Shown in pieces: positions 7,955 to 16,995 of a stretch of 64,000 nucleotides of DNA; the stretch's first letter is position 1, and each line of letters opens with the position of its first letter. The DNA lies in contig JBBQWM010000024.1 of the NCBI GenBank assembly GCA_038210655.1, positions 1 through 64,000 of the forward strand. The letters run 5' to 3'. The position numbers and the translations under genes were made by a program. This stretch comes from 54-19 sp038210655 (GTDB lineage: Bacteria; Chloroflexota; Chloroflexia; Chloroheliales; Chloroheliaceae). The notes under the pieces are model-generated. The model saw only the letters and a program-made list of their open reading frames with translations, did no database searches and was not told where the DNA came from.

Positions 7955-10267
7955 TTATTTTTTGTGTAGCGCCATTAGCACGCGCTCCGGGGTAGCCGGT
8001 ATTTGGTCGAGCCAGACCCCGGTCGCATCGTAAATAGCGTTGGTGATCGCGCCACCACCAGGAATGATCGGTGGTTCGCCTACGCCACGTGCGCCGAAAG
8101 GCCCGGTTTCGGAGCCGACTTCGACCAGGTGGACATCAATATTGGGGACCTGGCTGGCGTTTTGCAAAGCGTAGTCCATCAAACTGCCGCTCAAAAGCGT
8201 ACCGTTCTCGTCGTAGACCATCTGCTCGTAGAGCGCCCAGCCTAAACCCTGAACGACCCCACCGTGGATCTGGCCGCGCACTTCGCCCGGATTGATCGCA
8301 AAACCGACATCCTGGATTGCTACATAATCCAGCACTGTAACATCGCCGGTCTCCTGATCGACCTTGACGCGGGCCAGATGCGCCGCAAAGCCGGGGGCTT
8401 GCTGGGTTTGGGCGCTGGCACCGTTGCCCAGTACCGGCATATACCGACCGCCAAAGCTCATCGACTTGCGGGCTATCGTAATCAGATCAACCGAACGCGA
8501 GGGCAAGCCTTTGACACTGGCTTTGCCATCTTTCAGTTCGATGTCTGCCGGGGCCGCTTCGAGTTCGCTGGCAGCAATCTGCTTAATCTGTTCGCGGGCA
8601 TCCTCTGCCGACTTGAGAACCGCCGCCCCGACCGTGTAGAGCGTCTTGCTGCCGCCGCTACCTCCGGCGTAAGGGGCGCTATCGGTGTCAGCCAGCACGA
8701 TTGTCACCTTTTCGGGTGGCAACCCCAATACTTCCGCCGCTATCGAACGTAAGCTAGTGCTGACCCCCGAAATATCGCTGACCCCAACCGTCAGGGTAAA
8801 GTTACCATCGTGATCCAGACGGCAAAGCGCCGAAGCAGGTTCTAACCCGCCGCCCCAACCTCCGACCGCGATCCCAACCCCTTCGCCCGGTTGCTTGGCG
8901 TGGCGGTTAAGGTAGGCCGGATGCTGTTGCAATACTTCCAGGCACTCTTTTAGGCCGATCAGGGGCCAGGGCCGGTTGCTGTTGTTCAGGTCGCCCTTGA
9001 CAACGCAGTTTTGCAACCGAAATTCAACCGAGTCGCGCCCCAACTGATGAGCCAGGTCTTCCATCGCTACTTCGGCAGCAAAAGTGATCTGAGGAGAACC
9101 GGGCGCACGATAGGCCCCAACGTTGACTCGATTGGTCAGCACTTCGACCCCTTCTATATCAAAGTTGGGAAGCCGATATGACATGCACAACGAACCTGCC
9201 GCCCAGAAAGGTGAGCCGGGATAAATCCCACTATCAAAGACGACTCTTGCTTTCATAGCGCACAAGGTACCGTCGGCCCGCGCTCCTAGCTTCAGTTCGA
9301 TCAGACCGTCCTGGGCCGGGTTAGAAGCCAGCAAATCTTCCATACGGTAGAAGGCCAACCGAACCGGGCGGGCGGTAAGTTTGGCAAGAGCGGCCGCCAG
9401 TGGCTCGATCAATACGAATTTGCCTCCAAAGGCCCCGCCAACCATCATCGTGACCACTTTTACCTTATTGAGCGGTATATCGAGGGCCTGGGCGACTTCC
9501 TGACGACAATAGAACCCGGCCTGAGTACTGGTGTAAATAGTCAGGCCACCGAGCGGATCGGGAGCAACCGTCACCGATTGGGTTTCAATATAGCTTTGAT
9601 GGACTGCCGGAGCATAGTAAGTTCGCTCCGAAATAGCGGCAGCCTCGGCGAAACCGGCTTCGACATCACCACGTTTAAGATGCATGGTATTCGAGACGTT
9701 GCCGGGTTGCTTTTTTTGCTCATCTTCCGATGAAGCACCGGGAGCGCCTGCCGAGTGCATCTGAGCTTCCTCATCGGCACCATGCGAAGGCTTGCGCTGA
9801 ACCAGGGGTGCGTCTGGTTTGATGGCATCGAGCAGATTTGTTGCCGCCGGTAGTACATCATATTCGACTTCGACCAGTTCAACCCCATCCAAAGCCGCCG
9901 CCTCAGTCTCGCCCAACACGATAGCGACCGGCTGTCCGTAGTAAATCACCTCATCTTTTGCCAACGGATTACGTCTGCGCGACTCGGCTTTTTCAAGCTT
10001 GATCGGCAAATCCCCCGCCGTAATCACCCGCACTACTCCCGGCACTTTTAGGGCCGCCGCAATATCAATCTTTTTTATCCGAGCGTGCGCGTGCAAACTC
10101 AAGACCAACCGGGCATGTAAAAGGCCGGGCAGGTTCAGATCGGCGGCATAAAGAGCCTGTCCGCTAACCTTTTCGGGGCCATCGACCCGCTTGACCGAAT
10201 GACCAACCGCTGTATAAGCGTTACCGTTCTGATTACTTTCGATCTGACTAGCGATATTTTCTAACAA
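7955..10267 (-). CDS. molybdopterin-binding subunit, xanthine dehydrogenase/aldehyde oxidase family
   Basis: A 770-residue catalytic (large) subunit of a molybdenum hydroxylase. The N-terminal a/b hammerhead begins VKRVDGPEKVSGQALYAAD; later come VGGAFGGKF, GAYRAPGSPQ, the GGSGGSKT loop, RGQIHGGVVQGLGWALYEQ and, near the C-terminus, GARGVGEPP with the glutamate that acts as catalytic base in this family. The AYRCSFR loop of form I CO dehydrogenase is absent (AYRAPGSPQ instead), so CO oxidation is unlikely; the substrate may be a purine, aldehyde or N-heterocycle. A hydrophilic low-complexity insert of about 40 residues follows the hammerhead. The usual FAD and 2Fe-2S subunit genes are not adjacent on either side, which is odd for an enzyme needing three subunits. 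Confidence 0.88.
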   Translation of the reverse strand: MLENIASQIESNQNGNAYTAVGHSVKRVDGPEKVSGQALYAADLNLPGLLHARLVLSLHAHARIKKIDIAAALKVPGVVRVITAGDLPIKLEKAESRRRNPLAKDEVIYYGQPVAIVLGETEAAALDGVELVEVEYDVLPAATNLLDAIKPDAPLVQRKPSHGADEEAQMHSAGAPGASSEDEQKKQPGNVSNTMHLKRGDVEAGFAEAAAISERTYYAPAVHQSYIETQSVTVAPDPLGGLTIYTSTQAGFYCRQEVAQALDIPLNKVKVVTMMVGGAFGGKFVLIEPLAAALAKLTARPVRLAFYRMEDLLASNPAQDGLIELKLGARADGTLCAMKARVVFDSGIYPGSPFWAAGSLCMSYRLPNFDIEGVEVLTNRVNVGAYRAPGSPQITFAAEVAMEDLAHQLGRDSVEFRLQNCVVKGDLNNSNRPWPLIGLKECLEVLQQHPAYLNRHAKQPGEGVGIAVGGWGGGLEPASALCRLDHDGNFTLTVGVSDISGVSTSLRSIAAEVLGLPPEKVTIVLADTDSAPYAGGSGGSKTLYTVGAAVLKSAEDAREQIKQIAASELEAAPADIELKDGKASVKGLPSRSVDLITIARKSMSFGGRYMPVLGNGASAQTQQAPGFAAHLARVKVDQETGDVTVLDYVAIQDVGFAINPGEVRGQIHGGVVQGLGWALYEQMVYDENGTLLSGSLMDYALQNASQVPNIDVHLVEVGSETGPFGARGVGEPPIIPGGGAITNAIYDATGVWLDQIPATPERVLMALHKK

Positions 10268-10426
10268 AGGAATTATCCTTCCCTTCTATTTTTAAAAATA
10301 CTTAATCGTTCTGAATCATCTGCTATGCTAAACCCTGGCCCGACCTTTAGTCAAGGGAAACCGCCACCGGAATCGAAAAGATACCCGCCTATATTATACC
10401 TTGTCCTATTTCTTTATATTAAACGG

Positions 10427-12523
10427 CTAGAGTGTTATAGCCGCATCCGTGACAGTTGAAAAGGATTGCGGTGGTTTAAGAGGTAGTGCAATATAAAAGG
10501 TGCTGCCCTGGCCCACTTGACTGGTAAGCCACATTCGCCCACCTTGCTGAGTAATTATCTCGTAGCTGATATATAAGCCCAGCCCCAGGCCATCCACTTT
10601 GGGATTATTGTTGCTTTGCACCCGGTAGAAACGCTCAAAGACATGAACCTGGGTTCCTTCCGAAATACCAAAACCCTGGTCGCTCACACTTATTATTATT
10701 TCTCCCGCTTCTTGCTTAGGTTGTTCAATTCTGATCGTAACGGTGGTATCAGGCGGGCTGTATTTTATCGCGTTGTTTATCAAATTATCCAGAACTTGCT
10801 CTAGCCGGTCTGGGTCGTAGGTCGCCAGGATTTCTTTCTCTTGCGTTTCAAACACCAGGATGTGGTCATTGGTCGTAAGACGTTGCCGCTCCACTATCTG
10901 CTCCACCAATTCTACAATATTAATGCCTGAGGTAAAGTTGAATCCCATTTTCTGACCCTGAACACGCGAAAAATCGAGCAGTTGTTTAATCATTTCGTTC
11001 ATGCGGTAGGTCTGGCGGATAATATTTTCAACCGAGCGCAGTGATTTAGCTTGCGCCGTCTGAGCTTGTTCACAAGCGGCGGCTTCGATCTGTTTGACCA
11101 GAGTAAGCTGTATCATTTGGGCGTAAGCTCGGATAGAGGTAAGGGGCGTGCGCAATTCGTGACCGACCATCGACATAAACAAATCTTTGAGATAATCGAG
11201 TTCTTTTTGATTAGATAGAGATTTTTGAGCTTCCTCAAAAAGTCTGGCATTATCAACGCTGATCGCTGCCCGGCGGGCTACTTCTTTTGCTATCACTAAA
11301 TCTTTAGTTTCGTAGTGCCGCCCCGAATCGGAGCAGCCGAGCGTCAGTACCCCTATCTTATAATCCCTTATCATGAGTGGCACGCTCATTATCGAATGAG
11401 GGTTCAAGGTTTGAAGCAGGGCTAAGTATTCAGGATCGTAGGCCAGAGCCTGAAGCATGGTTGGGGTTATCTCGGTTACGAGTTCTGGTTCCCCACTGTT
11501 TAAGACCTGAGTGAGGGGATGAAAATGTACTTCTGGCTGGTAACTACAATCTATTTTTCGTATTAAAGCTTCTTTTTGCGGGTCACTGTGGGCAAGTGCC
11601 ACACGCTCGAAAGTGTACTGGCTTTCTTCTTTTACCAGATCAAACATACAATAGTCGGCTAGAAGCGGAACCGTAATAGCGGCAACCCGTTGCAAAGTAG
11701 CCTCGTAATCGAGCGAAGAGGCCAATAGTGTACTTACTTCGGTCAAAAACCGTAAGGTTTTTTCAGTCTGATTGCGCTCTACTATTTCACTTTCCAGATT
11801 TTTATTGGTATCTTTGAGTTGAGCGGTACGGTCTGAGACCCGTTTCTCAAGTTCAGTATTATAAGACTGCAATTGGAGCGTCACCTGCCTGCGGTTAGCT
11901 ATATCACGGTTAAAATAGTAATAAACTAGACCGAAAAAGCAAAAGTTAAGCACCAGCAATAAAGTAACAAGAATTAGAGTAGTTTGGTTACTGATTTGCT
12001 GCTGACTTTGGCGCTGCTCCAGTAAAACCCGCTCTTCGCTATCCATTTCTTTAATGACCTGACGGATAGCATCCATAGTTTGCTTACCCTGATCGGTCTT
12101 TACCAGCTTCAAGGCGGCTTCCAAACCCTGTTCTCGGCGCACATTCAGCACTTCTTTAAGAATACCCAGCCTAGAGACAATCAAGGAGTCAAGCCTGGTT
12201 AGAGCAATTTGTTGTTTAGAGCTATCGGCGGTTAAGTTACGTAGGTCTGCCAGCTTCTGCGGAATCATAGGTAAAGCCAGGTCGTAAGGCTCTAAATAGC
12301 TTTCCTGTCCGGTCAACAAATAACCCCGTTGCCCGGTTTCGGCATCCTTGAGTTCGGAAAGAATATTTTCGAGTTTTTCTATTATTACCTGGGTATGAGA
12401 TACAGCATTCGAGGTATTGGCAAAGTTAAACACACTCCAATACGAAACTACCCCAATGGTGATTAATAGTAGGGCAAGCAGAACAAATGAAAGTAGAAAC
12501 CTGTTTTGAATTAGTCTCTTCAT
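10427..12523 (-). CDS. membrane sensor histidine kinase (CHASE3-GAF-HisKA-HATPase)
   Basis: A 698-residue hybrid-input histidine kinase. It has a first membrane helix at about 8-33, an extracytoplasmic CHASE3-type four-helix sensor with the usual DAETGQRGYLLTG signature, and a second helix at 181-204. A coiled coil leads to a GAF domain (about 258-430), then HisKA with the phosphorylated histidine H455 in VGHELRTP, then an ATPase domain with NNAIKYSP and GLGLGLYI. I place the start at ATG 12523, with GGTGAG about 12 nt upstream; an in-frame TTG ten codons earlier has no ribosome site. No response regulator is adjacent, so it is an orphan kinase. The ligand sensed is unknown. Confidence 0.9.
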   Translation of the reverse strand: MKRLIQNRFLLSFVLLALLLITIGVVSYWSVFNFANTSNAVSHTQVIIEKLENILSELKDAETGQRGYLLTGQESYLEPYDLALPMIPQKLADLRNLTADSSKQQIALTRLDSLIVSRLGILKEVLNVRREQGLEAALKLVKTDQGKQTMDAIRQVIKEMDSEERVLLEQRQSQQQISNQTTLILVTLLLVLNFCFFGLVYYYFNRDIANRRQVTLQLQSYNTELEKRVSDRTAQLKDTNKNLESEIVERNQTEKTLRFLTEVSTLLASSLDYEATLQRVAAITVPLLADYCMFDLVKEESQYTFERVALAHSDPQKEALIRKIDCSYQPEVHFHPLTQVLNSGEPELVTEITPTMLQALAYDPEYLALLQTLNPHSIMSVPLMIRDYKIGVLTLGCSDSGRHYETKDLVIAKEVARRAAISVDNARLFEEAQKSLSNQKELDYLKDLFMSMVGHELRTPLTSIRAYAQMIQLTLVKQIEAAACEQAQTAQAKSLRSVENIIRQTYRMNEMIKQLLDFSRVQGQKMGFNFTSGINIVELVEQIVERQRLTTNDHILVFETQEKEILATYDPDRLEQVLDNLINNAIKYSPPDTTVTIRIEQPKQEAGEIIISVSDQGFGISEGTQVHVFERFYRVQSNNNPKVDGLGLGLYISYEIITQQGGRMWLTSQVGQGSTFYIALPLKPPQSFSTVTDAAITL

Positions 12524-12553
12524 CGAAATTATCCGACTCACCCAATTTATCAA

Positions 12554-12868
12554 TCAATATTTCAATGCTGGACTGGTTTTGTTGGATCGATTTTAACATC
12601 CCCAAAGAGTTTGAGAGAGTAGAACATTAAAAAAGACACCAAAAAACCGCCTCTAATTTAGTAGCAGACACCCTGTTCAAATTATATCCTATTTCCCCTG
12701 AATTGTCTTATCTAAGTCGGCTAAAAGCCGTTTAAATCAAAAAAGCCAAGAAAACCGATTGAGCATAGGACTATACTTATACCTGCAATCATCGTATACA
12801 AACAGAGCAATGTCCCGCAAAAAACGGCCTTGTAAGAAGCTGCTTCACTAGGTTTTTCGGATAGGTTC
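12554..12868. other. 315-nt spacer without a recognised gene
   Basis: AT-rich spacer between the serA stop and the histidine kinase start, both on the minus strand. It should hold the serA terminator and the kinase promoter. Just beyond serA, a short GAAGC/GCTTC stem is followed on the minus strand by TTTTTT (12818-12823 on the plus strand as AAAAAA), a weak terminator candidate. No coding pattern or repeat of the dispersed families was seen. Confidence 0.5.
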
Positions 12869-14512
12869 TTATTCTCCCAGGTCAACGAAGCGCACATTCT
12901 CCACGCCGTCAATCTGGTTGAGTTCTTCAAGGATCGCATTCTCGACCTGATCGTCGATATTGAGGATCATAACCGCCTCGCCACCCCGCGACCGCCGCCC
13001 GACCTCCATCGAGGCGATGTTAATCCCGTGAGTACCGAGCGCCATCCCAACCTTGCCAATAATACCGGGGCGGTCGGTATGACGGCTGACCAGCAAATAA
13101 CCAAAAGGAGTTACATCTAGCATGAGGTCGTTGATACTGACGATCCGAGGCTCACCGTTAATAAGGGTTCCCTCGAAGGTACGCAACCCCGTCGGAGGCA
13201 ATTTGGCACCTTGCACCACGCTGCCGGTATGCGCTTTAACCTGTAACGAGATCGTTAGGCCGGTAAAATGGCCTTCCTCCTGGGTAGATTTTTCGATAAC
13301 CTCGATCCCCCGGCGGGCCGCCACCGAGCGGGCATTAATCAGATTAACCGGCTCATCCGGGTTAGCCCCAGTTTCGAGCAACCCCTGTAACGCCGCCATG
13401 CAAATCAGCTTGGCGTGGTCGGGCAACACTTCGCCCTGGCAAAGCACTTCGATCTGCTCTACCGCACCATCCGAAAGCGCAGTTCCCAACCGGCCCAGCT
13501 TGGTAGCCAGCACTAGATAGGGCTTCAAAAAGGCCAGTCTCTCTCGGCTCAGGCCGGGCAAGTTGACCGCGTTCGGCACCAACTCGCCGTTAAGGGCGGC
13601 TACGACCGACTCGGCGGCATCGACGGCTACCTTGATTTGGGCTTCTTCGGTGCTGGCTCCCAGGTGAGGAGTCAGTACGACATTGGGTAGACTCAAAAGT
13701 GGGTTATCGGACGGGGGCGGTTCCTGCTCAAAAACATCCAGACCGGCCCCCGCCACTTTACCATTTTTGAGGGCTTCGGCCAACGCCTCTTCGTCGATAA
13801 TACCACCCCGCGCCGCATTGATAATTCGCACTCCCGGCTTCATAAGTTCAAAAGCAGCCGTACTAATCAGATGATAGGTTTCGGGTAGCAGGGGCGAATG
13901 GACTGAGATAAAATCGGCCCGACGATAAAGCTCATCCAGACTCGTCATTTCGATCCCGTGCTTTTCGGCATACGAAGCCGCTACAAAAGGGTCATACGAA
14001 ATCGGCTTCATGCCAAAAGCGGTCGCCCGATAAGCCAATTCAGTTCCGATCCGCCCCAGACCAACGATACCCAGGGTCTTACCGGCTAACTCGACTCCCA
14101 TAAACTGCTTGCGCTCCCATTTGCCGGATTGCATGCTGACGTGGGCCGGAACCAGCTTACGAGCAGTCGCCAAAAGCAAGGCAAAGGCTTGTTCGCAGGC
14201 CGCAATTGTGTTGCCGCTGGGGGTATTAACCACGATAATACCACGCTCGGTCGCCGCCGGAACATCGACGTTATCGACCCCGACCCCGGCCCGCGCCACC
14301 ACTTTCAAGCGAGTGGCCGCCCGGATTAGCTCCGCCGTTACTTTCGTCTCGCTCCGCACGATCAGCCCATCATAGTCGGCGATAATCTTGAGCAACTCGT
14401 CCTTTGGTAGCCCAGTACGGACTTCAACTTCGAGTTCCAATCCGGCCCCAGCCTCGCGCAACCGGGTCAGCCCTTCCTTTGCAATTGGGTCGCTCACCAA
14501 TACCTTGAGCAT
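12869..14512 (-). CDS. serA: D-3-phosphoglycerate dehydrogenase
   Basis: A 547-residue enzyme that oxidises 3-phosphoglycerate to 3-phosphohydroxypyruvate with NAD, the first step of serine synthesis. It is the long form: substrate domain, NAD domain with GIVGLGRIG near 145, catalytic Arg in NAARGGIIDE, Glu in FEQEPP and His in LTPHLGAST, then the ~120-residue intervening domain and a C-terminal ACT domain (HTDRPGIIGKVG onward) that usually binds serine for feedback control. Length and domain order are standard. It is divergent from the amidase gene and read from a promoter at 14653-14681 with a leader of about 130 nt. Confidence 0.95.
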   Translation of the reverse strand: MLKVLVSDPIAKEGLTRLREAGAGLELEVEVRTGLPKDELLKIIADYDGLIVRSETKVTAELIRAATRLKVVARAGVGVDNVDVPAATERGIIVVNTPSGNTIAACEQAFALLLATARKLVPAHVSMQSGKWERKQFMGVELAGKTLGIVGLGRIGTELAYRATAFGMKPISYDPFVAASYAEKHGIEMTSLDELYRRADFISVHSPLLPETYHLISTAAFELMKPGVRIINAARGGIIDEEALAEALKNGKVAGAGLDVFEQEPPPSDNPLLSLPNVVLTPHLGASTEEAQIKVAVDAAESVVAALNGELVPNAVNLPGLSRERLAFLKPYLVLATKLGRLGTALSDGAVEQIEVLCQGEVLPDHAKLICMAALQGLLETGANPDEPVNLINARSVAARRGIEVIEKSTQEEGHFTGLTISLQVKAHTGSVVQGAKLPPTGLRTFEGTLINGEPRIVSINDLMLDVTPFGYLLVSRHTDRPGIIGKVGMALGTHGINIASMEVGRRSRGGEAVMILNIDDQVENAILEELNQIDGVENVRFVDLGE

Positions 14513-14652
14513 TTTTATAGCCTCTCTTTGCGATTAGCTGTCAGTTGTCAGCTATCAGCAGTCAACTTCTACCCCTAATGGAGCGTGATAGCGGCTGCCG
14601 GTTAGTTTTTACACGCCAAAAATAGGCTCGTGCCTATCAAGATTTGTGATAA

Positions 14653-14681
14653 ATTGTACTATTAGCATAGAAGCCTGTCAA
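14653..14681 (-). promoter_or_regulatory. serA promoter
   Basis: On the minus strand, -35 TTGACA (14681-14676) and -10 TACAAT (14658-14653) are spaced by 17 bp. Its -35 abuts the -35 of the amidase promoter; together they form the palindrome TGTCAATATTGACA at 14676-14689. Confidence 0.7.
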
Positions 14682-14683
14682 TA

Positions 14684-14711
14684 TTGACAAAGAAACCGGC
14701 TATGCTATAGT
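14684..14711 (+). promoter_or_regulatory. amidase promoter
   Basis: -35 TTGACA (14684-14689) and -10 TATAGT (14706-14711), spacer 16 bp. Transcription would begin near 14718, which lies downstream of the GTG at 14712 and so supports the later ATG at 14823 as the amidase start. Confidence 0.7.
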
Positions 14712-14822
14712 GTGAAAAGCGGCTGCCAAAAAAGCACCGCAGCAACTTCGGGTCATCTCCAAGCCTTAAACTTAGCAAGTGTATTTTACAAAATACGGCG
14801 TTATATGGAAAGGGAATTAGAT

Positions 14823-15614
14823 ATGCCAGTTGCAGCACCTCCGATTATTGACAAACTTTTACCCGGCAAAGCGGGTCGGGGTCGGCCCAATGGACTAAAG
14901 CCAGTTTTGTTGGTTATGCACATTCAGGAAGGTACAAACGACCTGGCCGAGTATTTTAAAAATATCGACTCCGATTGCACCATCTGGAACCCGCCCAAAG
15001 TGGCTGACCAACTTATCCGCTTGATGAAAGACGAAGATACGGTCTGGACCAATGGCCGGTGGACTGAACCGATCAACCATGCTAACCCGGTGATCGAGGA
15101 TTTGTACAAGCGGGACATTCATACCAACGATATTTCGCTGACCATCGAACACGCCGGGTTCCACGACAAAGTCATCAGCGATGCTCAACTGGAACGGTCG
15201 GCGGATATGTGCGCCTACTGGTGTGACAGGTGGGGAATAGCGCCCGACCGTAATCATATAGTAGGCCATTACGAGGTCGGCGAACATAAACAGTGTCCGG
15301 GGCCGTTTTTCCCTTTCGACCGGTTGGTTGCCAGAGTAAGATTAAAAATGGGCCTCGATGTAGCCCAGACCCCGCAGATCCAAAATATTGCAATGAGTTA
15401 TCAGGTGATCGTGGCAGGCGGCAAAGCGACGGTACGCAGTGGGCCGGGCCGAGGTTATCCGATCCTGGCGAGCCTCAGCGCCGACCGCAACCGACGCTAT
15501 CAAGTTACAGCCGAAACGCACGGTGAGTTGATCGGGTCGGACGATGTATGGTGTCTCATTCCGGAAGTCAGCAACGGCTACGTGACCCGTACTGCCGTTA
15601 CAATGGTGCATTAA
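14823..15614 (+). CDS. N-acetylmuramoyl-L-alanine amidase-like protein with SH3-type domain
   Basis: A 263-residue protein with an N-terminal Amidase_2/PGRP fold and a C-terminal bacterial SH3-like domain. Zinc-ligand candidates are the histidine of VMHIQEG, the histidine of VGHYEV and the cysteine of QCPGPFFPF, a pattern typical of the family. The SH3 part runs through GKATVRSGPGRGYPIL to the end and would bind cell-wall peptide. An in-frame GTG at 14712 is rejected because the promoter -10 overlaps it; ATG 14823 has GGAAAGGGAA upstream at good spacing. There is no signal peptide, so the enzyme is either cytoplasmic, released by lysis, or of phage-lysin origin. Confidence 0.82.
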   Translation: MPVAAPPIIDKLLPGKAGRGRPNGLKPVLLVMHIQEGTNDLAEYFKNIDSDCTIWNPPKVADQLIRLMKDEDTVWTNGRWTEPINHANPVIEDLYKRDIHTNDISLTIEHAGFHDKVISDAQLERSADMCAYWCDRWGIAPDRNHIVGHYEVGEHKQCPGPFFPFDRLVARVRLKMGLDVAQTPQIQNIAMSYQVIVAGGKATVRSGPGRGYPILASLSADRNRRYQVTAETHGELIGSDDVWCLIPEVSNGYVTRTAVTMVH

Positions 15615-15623
15615 AACTATAAG

Positions 15624-15729
15624 AACCGATCCTGGTAGGGGCGACCCTGGGTGGTCGCTCGTGAACACCCGGCATGGTCTCCGAGGGCGACCACCCAGGG
15701 TCGCCCCTACAAAAGCGTTGGGATCGGTT
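15624..15729. repeat. palindromic element, GGGCGACC core
   Basis: Perfect 24-bp arms (15635-15658 with 15687-15710) starting GTAGGGGCGACC, around a 28-nt loop, with an outer 9-bp inverted pair AACCGATCC / GGATCGGTT at 15624-15632 and 15721-15729. The loop and arms are homologous to the element at 46299-46374. It sits between two plus-strand genes and overlaps an upstream extension of the next reading frame. Confidence 0.85.
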
Positions 15730-15753
15730 TTAAACTGGAAAGGTGACGGAAAA

Positions 15754-16821
15754 GTGCTGGACAGTCGGCGCTATATAGTTCATGGGCGGATGCCGTTACG
15801 ACGCACTCCCCAAAGCGGCCTCTTTACCACCCGGTTCAAAGAAGATGCCTTTTACATCGATTATAACGAACGAACCTTGTTCTTTAATAGCGGAGCGCGT
15901 ACCGAGCAATCGCTCCAACTGCCGCTCTATTTTATTGAGGAAGGTTATTATATGCAAAAGAAGATGGTCGAGTCGGTCGGCTTTACCGGGGGTGAAGGGA
16001 AGCTCGAACTTTTTCTTCAATATCCACTGCTGCCAGTCCTGGATAAAGCTTCGCTGGATAACTTTCGCCAGGAAGTAATCCAACGGGCCGAAACGACCCG
16101 GACAACCCTGCTTCCTCGTCAGGAACAGCAAGCTCTGATCGATATGCTGATGCTCGGTTTTTGCGACGAACCGCTGATCTTCTTTGACTACGACCGACCC
16201 AATTTCACGCTACGTCTCAAGGCCCAAATGCCAAAGCCGGGTAAATTGCCGATAGCGGCCCGAACCAAGCGCGGGCGGTTGAGCTTCTTTCGAGAGTATG
16301 AAGATTTAGTCTGTTCTAAAGCCGGGTACTATCTGGTCAACGGTTTTGAGCAATTACCCTTTGTGCAACAGATCGAGCTAACTTTGCTTCAGATGGGTAG
16401 CGAACCGATCAACGGCCTGACCGTGGTGGATGAAACTGAGGAATTCCAGCGGGAGGTTGGTCTGCGCCGGATTGACCCGGCTAATCTTCCGCACATCGAA
16501 ACCTCTAAAGAACGCAAGGCCCGCGAAAAAGCCGAAAAAGCTCGCCAGAAAACGGAACAACTTCAACTTAAAACGCTCTCCAAAGATAAGCAACGGTTGG
16601 CCTTTACTCAGCGTGAGCCAGACCCGTTTGACGAGCTTTTCGATGGTTCATTAACCTATCAAAGTCCGTTGCTATCGGCCCGTATTCCGCGCCAGGGTTT
16701 TATGGACTTGCAGAAAAGCAAGCTCAGTTATAGCGCTCGCCGGGCAATGGAGATGTTTGAACTACATCTGGAGACCGATGAGGAAACCAGCCGTTTTAGC
16801 CAGGTAGAGTCCTTTTTCTAA
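15754..16821 (+). CDS. unrecognised protein with charged coiled-coil segment
   Basis: I do not recognise this family. From GTG 15754 it is 355 residues, with an excellent GGAAAGGTGA site 6 nt upstream; the reading frame continues upstream into the palindromic repeat at 15635-15710, so earlier starts are unlikely to be real. It is soluble, with many Phe/Tyr in the first 200 residues (for example FYIDYNERTLFFNSG and EPLIFFDYDRPNFTLRLK), suggesting a beta-rich fold. A Lys/Glu-rich helix (KERKAREKAEKARQKTEQ) at about 245-265 and a polar C-terminus follow. Nothing in the neighbourhood gives a role; it converges on a small zinc-ribbon gene. Confidence 0.75.
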   Translation: MLDSRRYIVHGRMPLRRTPQSGLFTTRFKEDAFYIDYNERTLFFNSGARTEQSLQLPLYFIEEGYYMQKKMVESVGFTGGEGKLELFLQYPLLPVLDKASLDNFRQEVIQRAETTRTTLLPRQEQQALIDMLMLGFCDEPLIFFDYDRPNFTLRLKAQMPKPGKLPIAARTKRGRLSFFREYEDLVCSKAGYYLVNGFEQLPFVQQIELTLLQMGSEPINGLTVVDETEEFQREVGLRRIDPANLPHIETSKERKAREKAEKARQKTEQLQLKTLSKDKQRLAFTQREPDPFDELFDGSLTYQSPLLSARIPRQGFMDLQKSKLSYSARRAMEMFELHLETDEETSRFSQVESFF

Positions 16822-16825
16822 GGGG

Positions 16826-16874
16826 GATTGGAGATTGGAGATTAGAAATCAGAGATTAGAGATTAGAAATCAGG
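16826..16874. repeat. heptamer array, GATTAGA type
   Basis: Seven consecutive 7-nt units in strict register: GATTGGA twice, GATTAGA, AATCAGA, GATTAGA twice, AATCAGG. It starts 5 nt after the preceding stop codon. Confidence 0.85.
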
Positions 16875-16934
16875 TGTGGGAGGGATTTCTAATCCCGATA
16901 AAGCCAAATCGGGATTAGAAATCCCTCCCACACC
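16873..16934. terminator. 27-bp perfect hairpin between convergent genes
   Basis: Perfect 27-bp arms (16873-16899 with 16908-16934) with an 8-nt loop. One arm contains ATCGGGATTAGAAATCCC. Part of the same sequence recurs at about 25990-26020, so this is a dispersed repeat that probably also stops transcription from both sides. Confidence 0.6.
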
Positions 16935-16961
16935 TCAGCACCTACCACAAATCAGTACCTA

Positions 16962-16992
16962 CAATCGTAAATCGTAAATCGTAAATCGTAAA
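16962..16992. repeat. heptamer array, ATCGTAA type
   Basis: Four consecutive ATCGTAA units just after the stop of the minus-strand gene at 16996. This is the reverse complement of the TTACGAT array at 22172-22241. Confidence 0.85.
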
Positions 16993-16995
16993 TCC

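Noticed and set aside
12721..12939. 72-residue minus-strand frame overlapping the serA end
   Set aside because: Overlaps the serA ACT domain in another frame and has no ribosome site or recognisable pattern.
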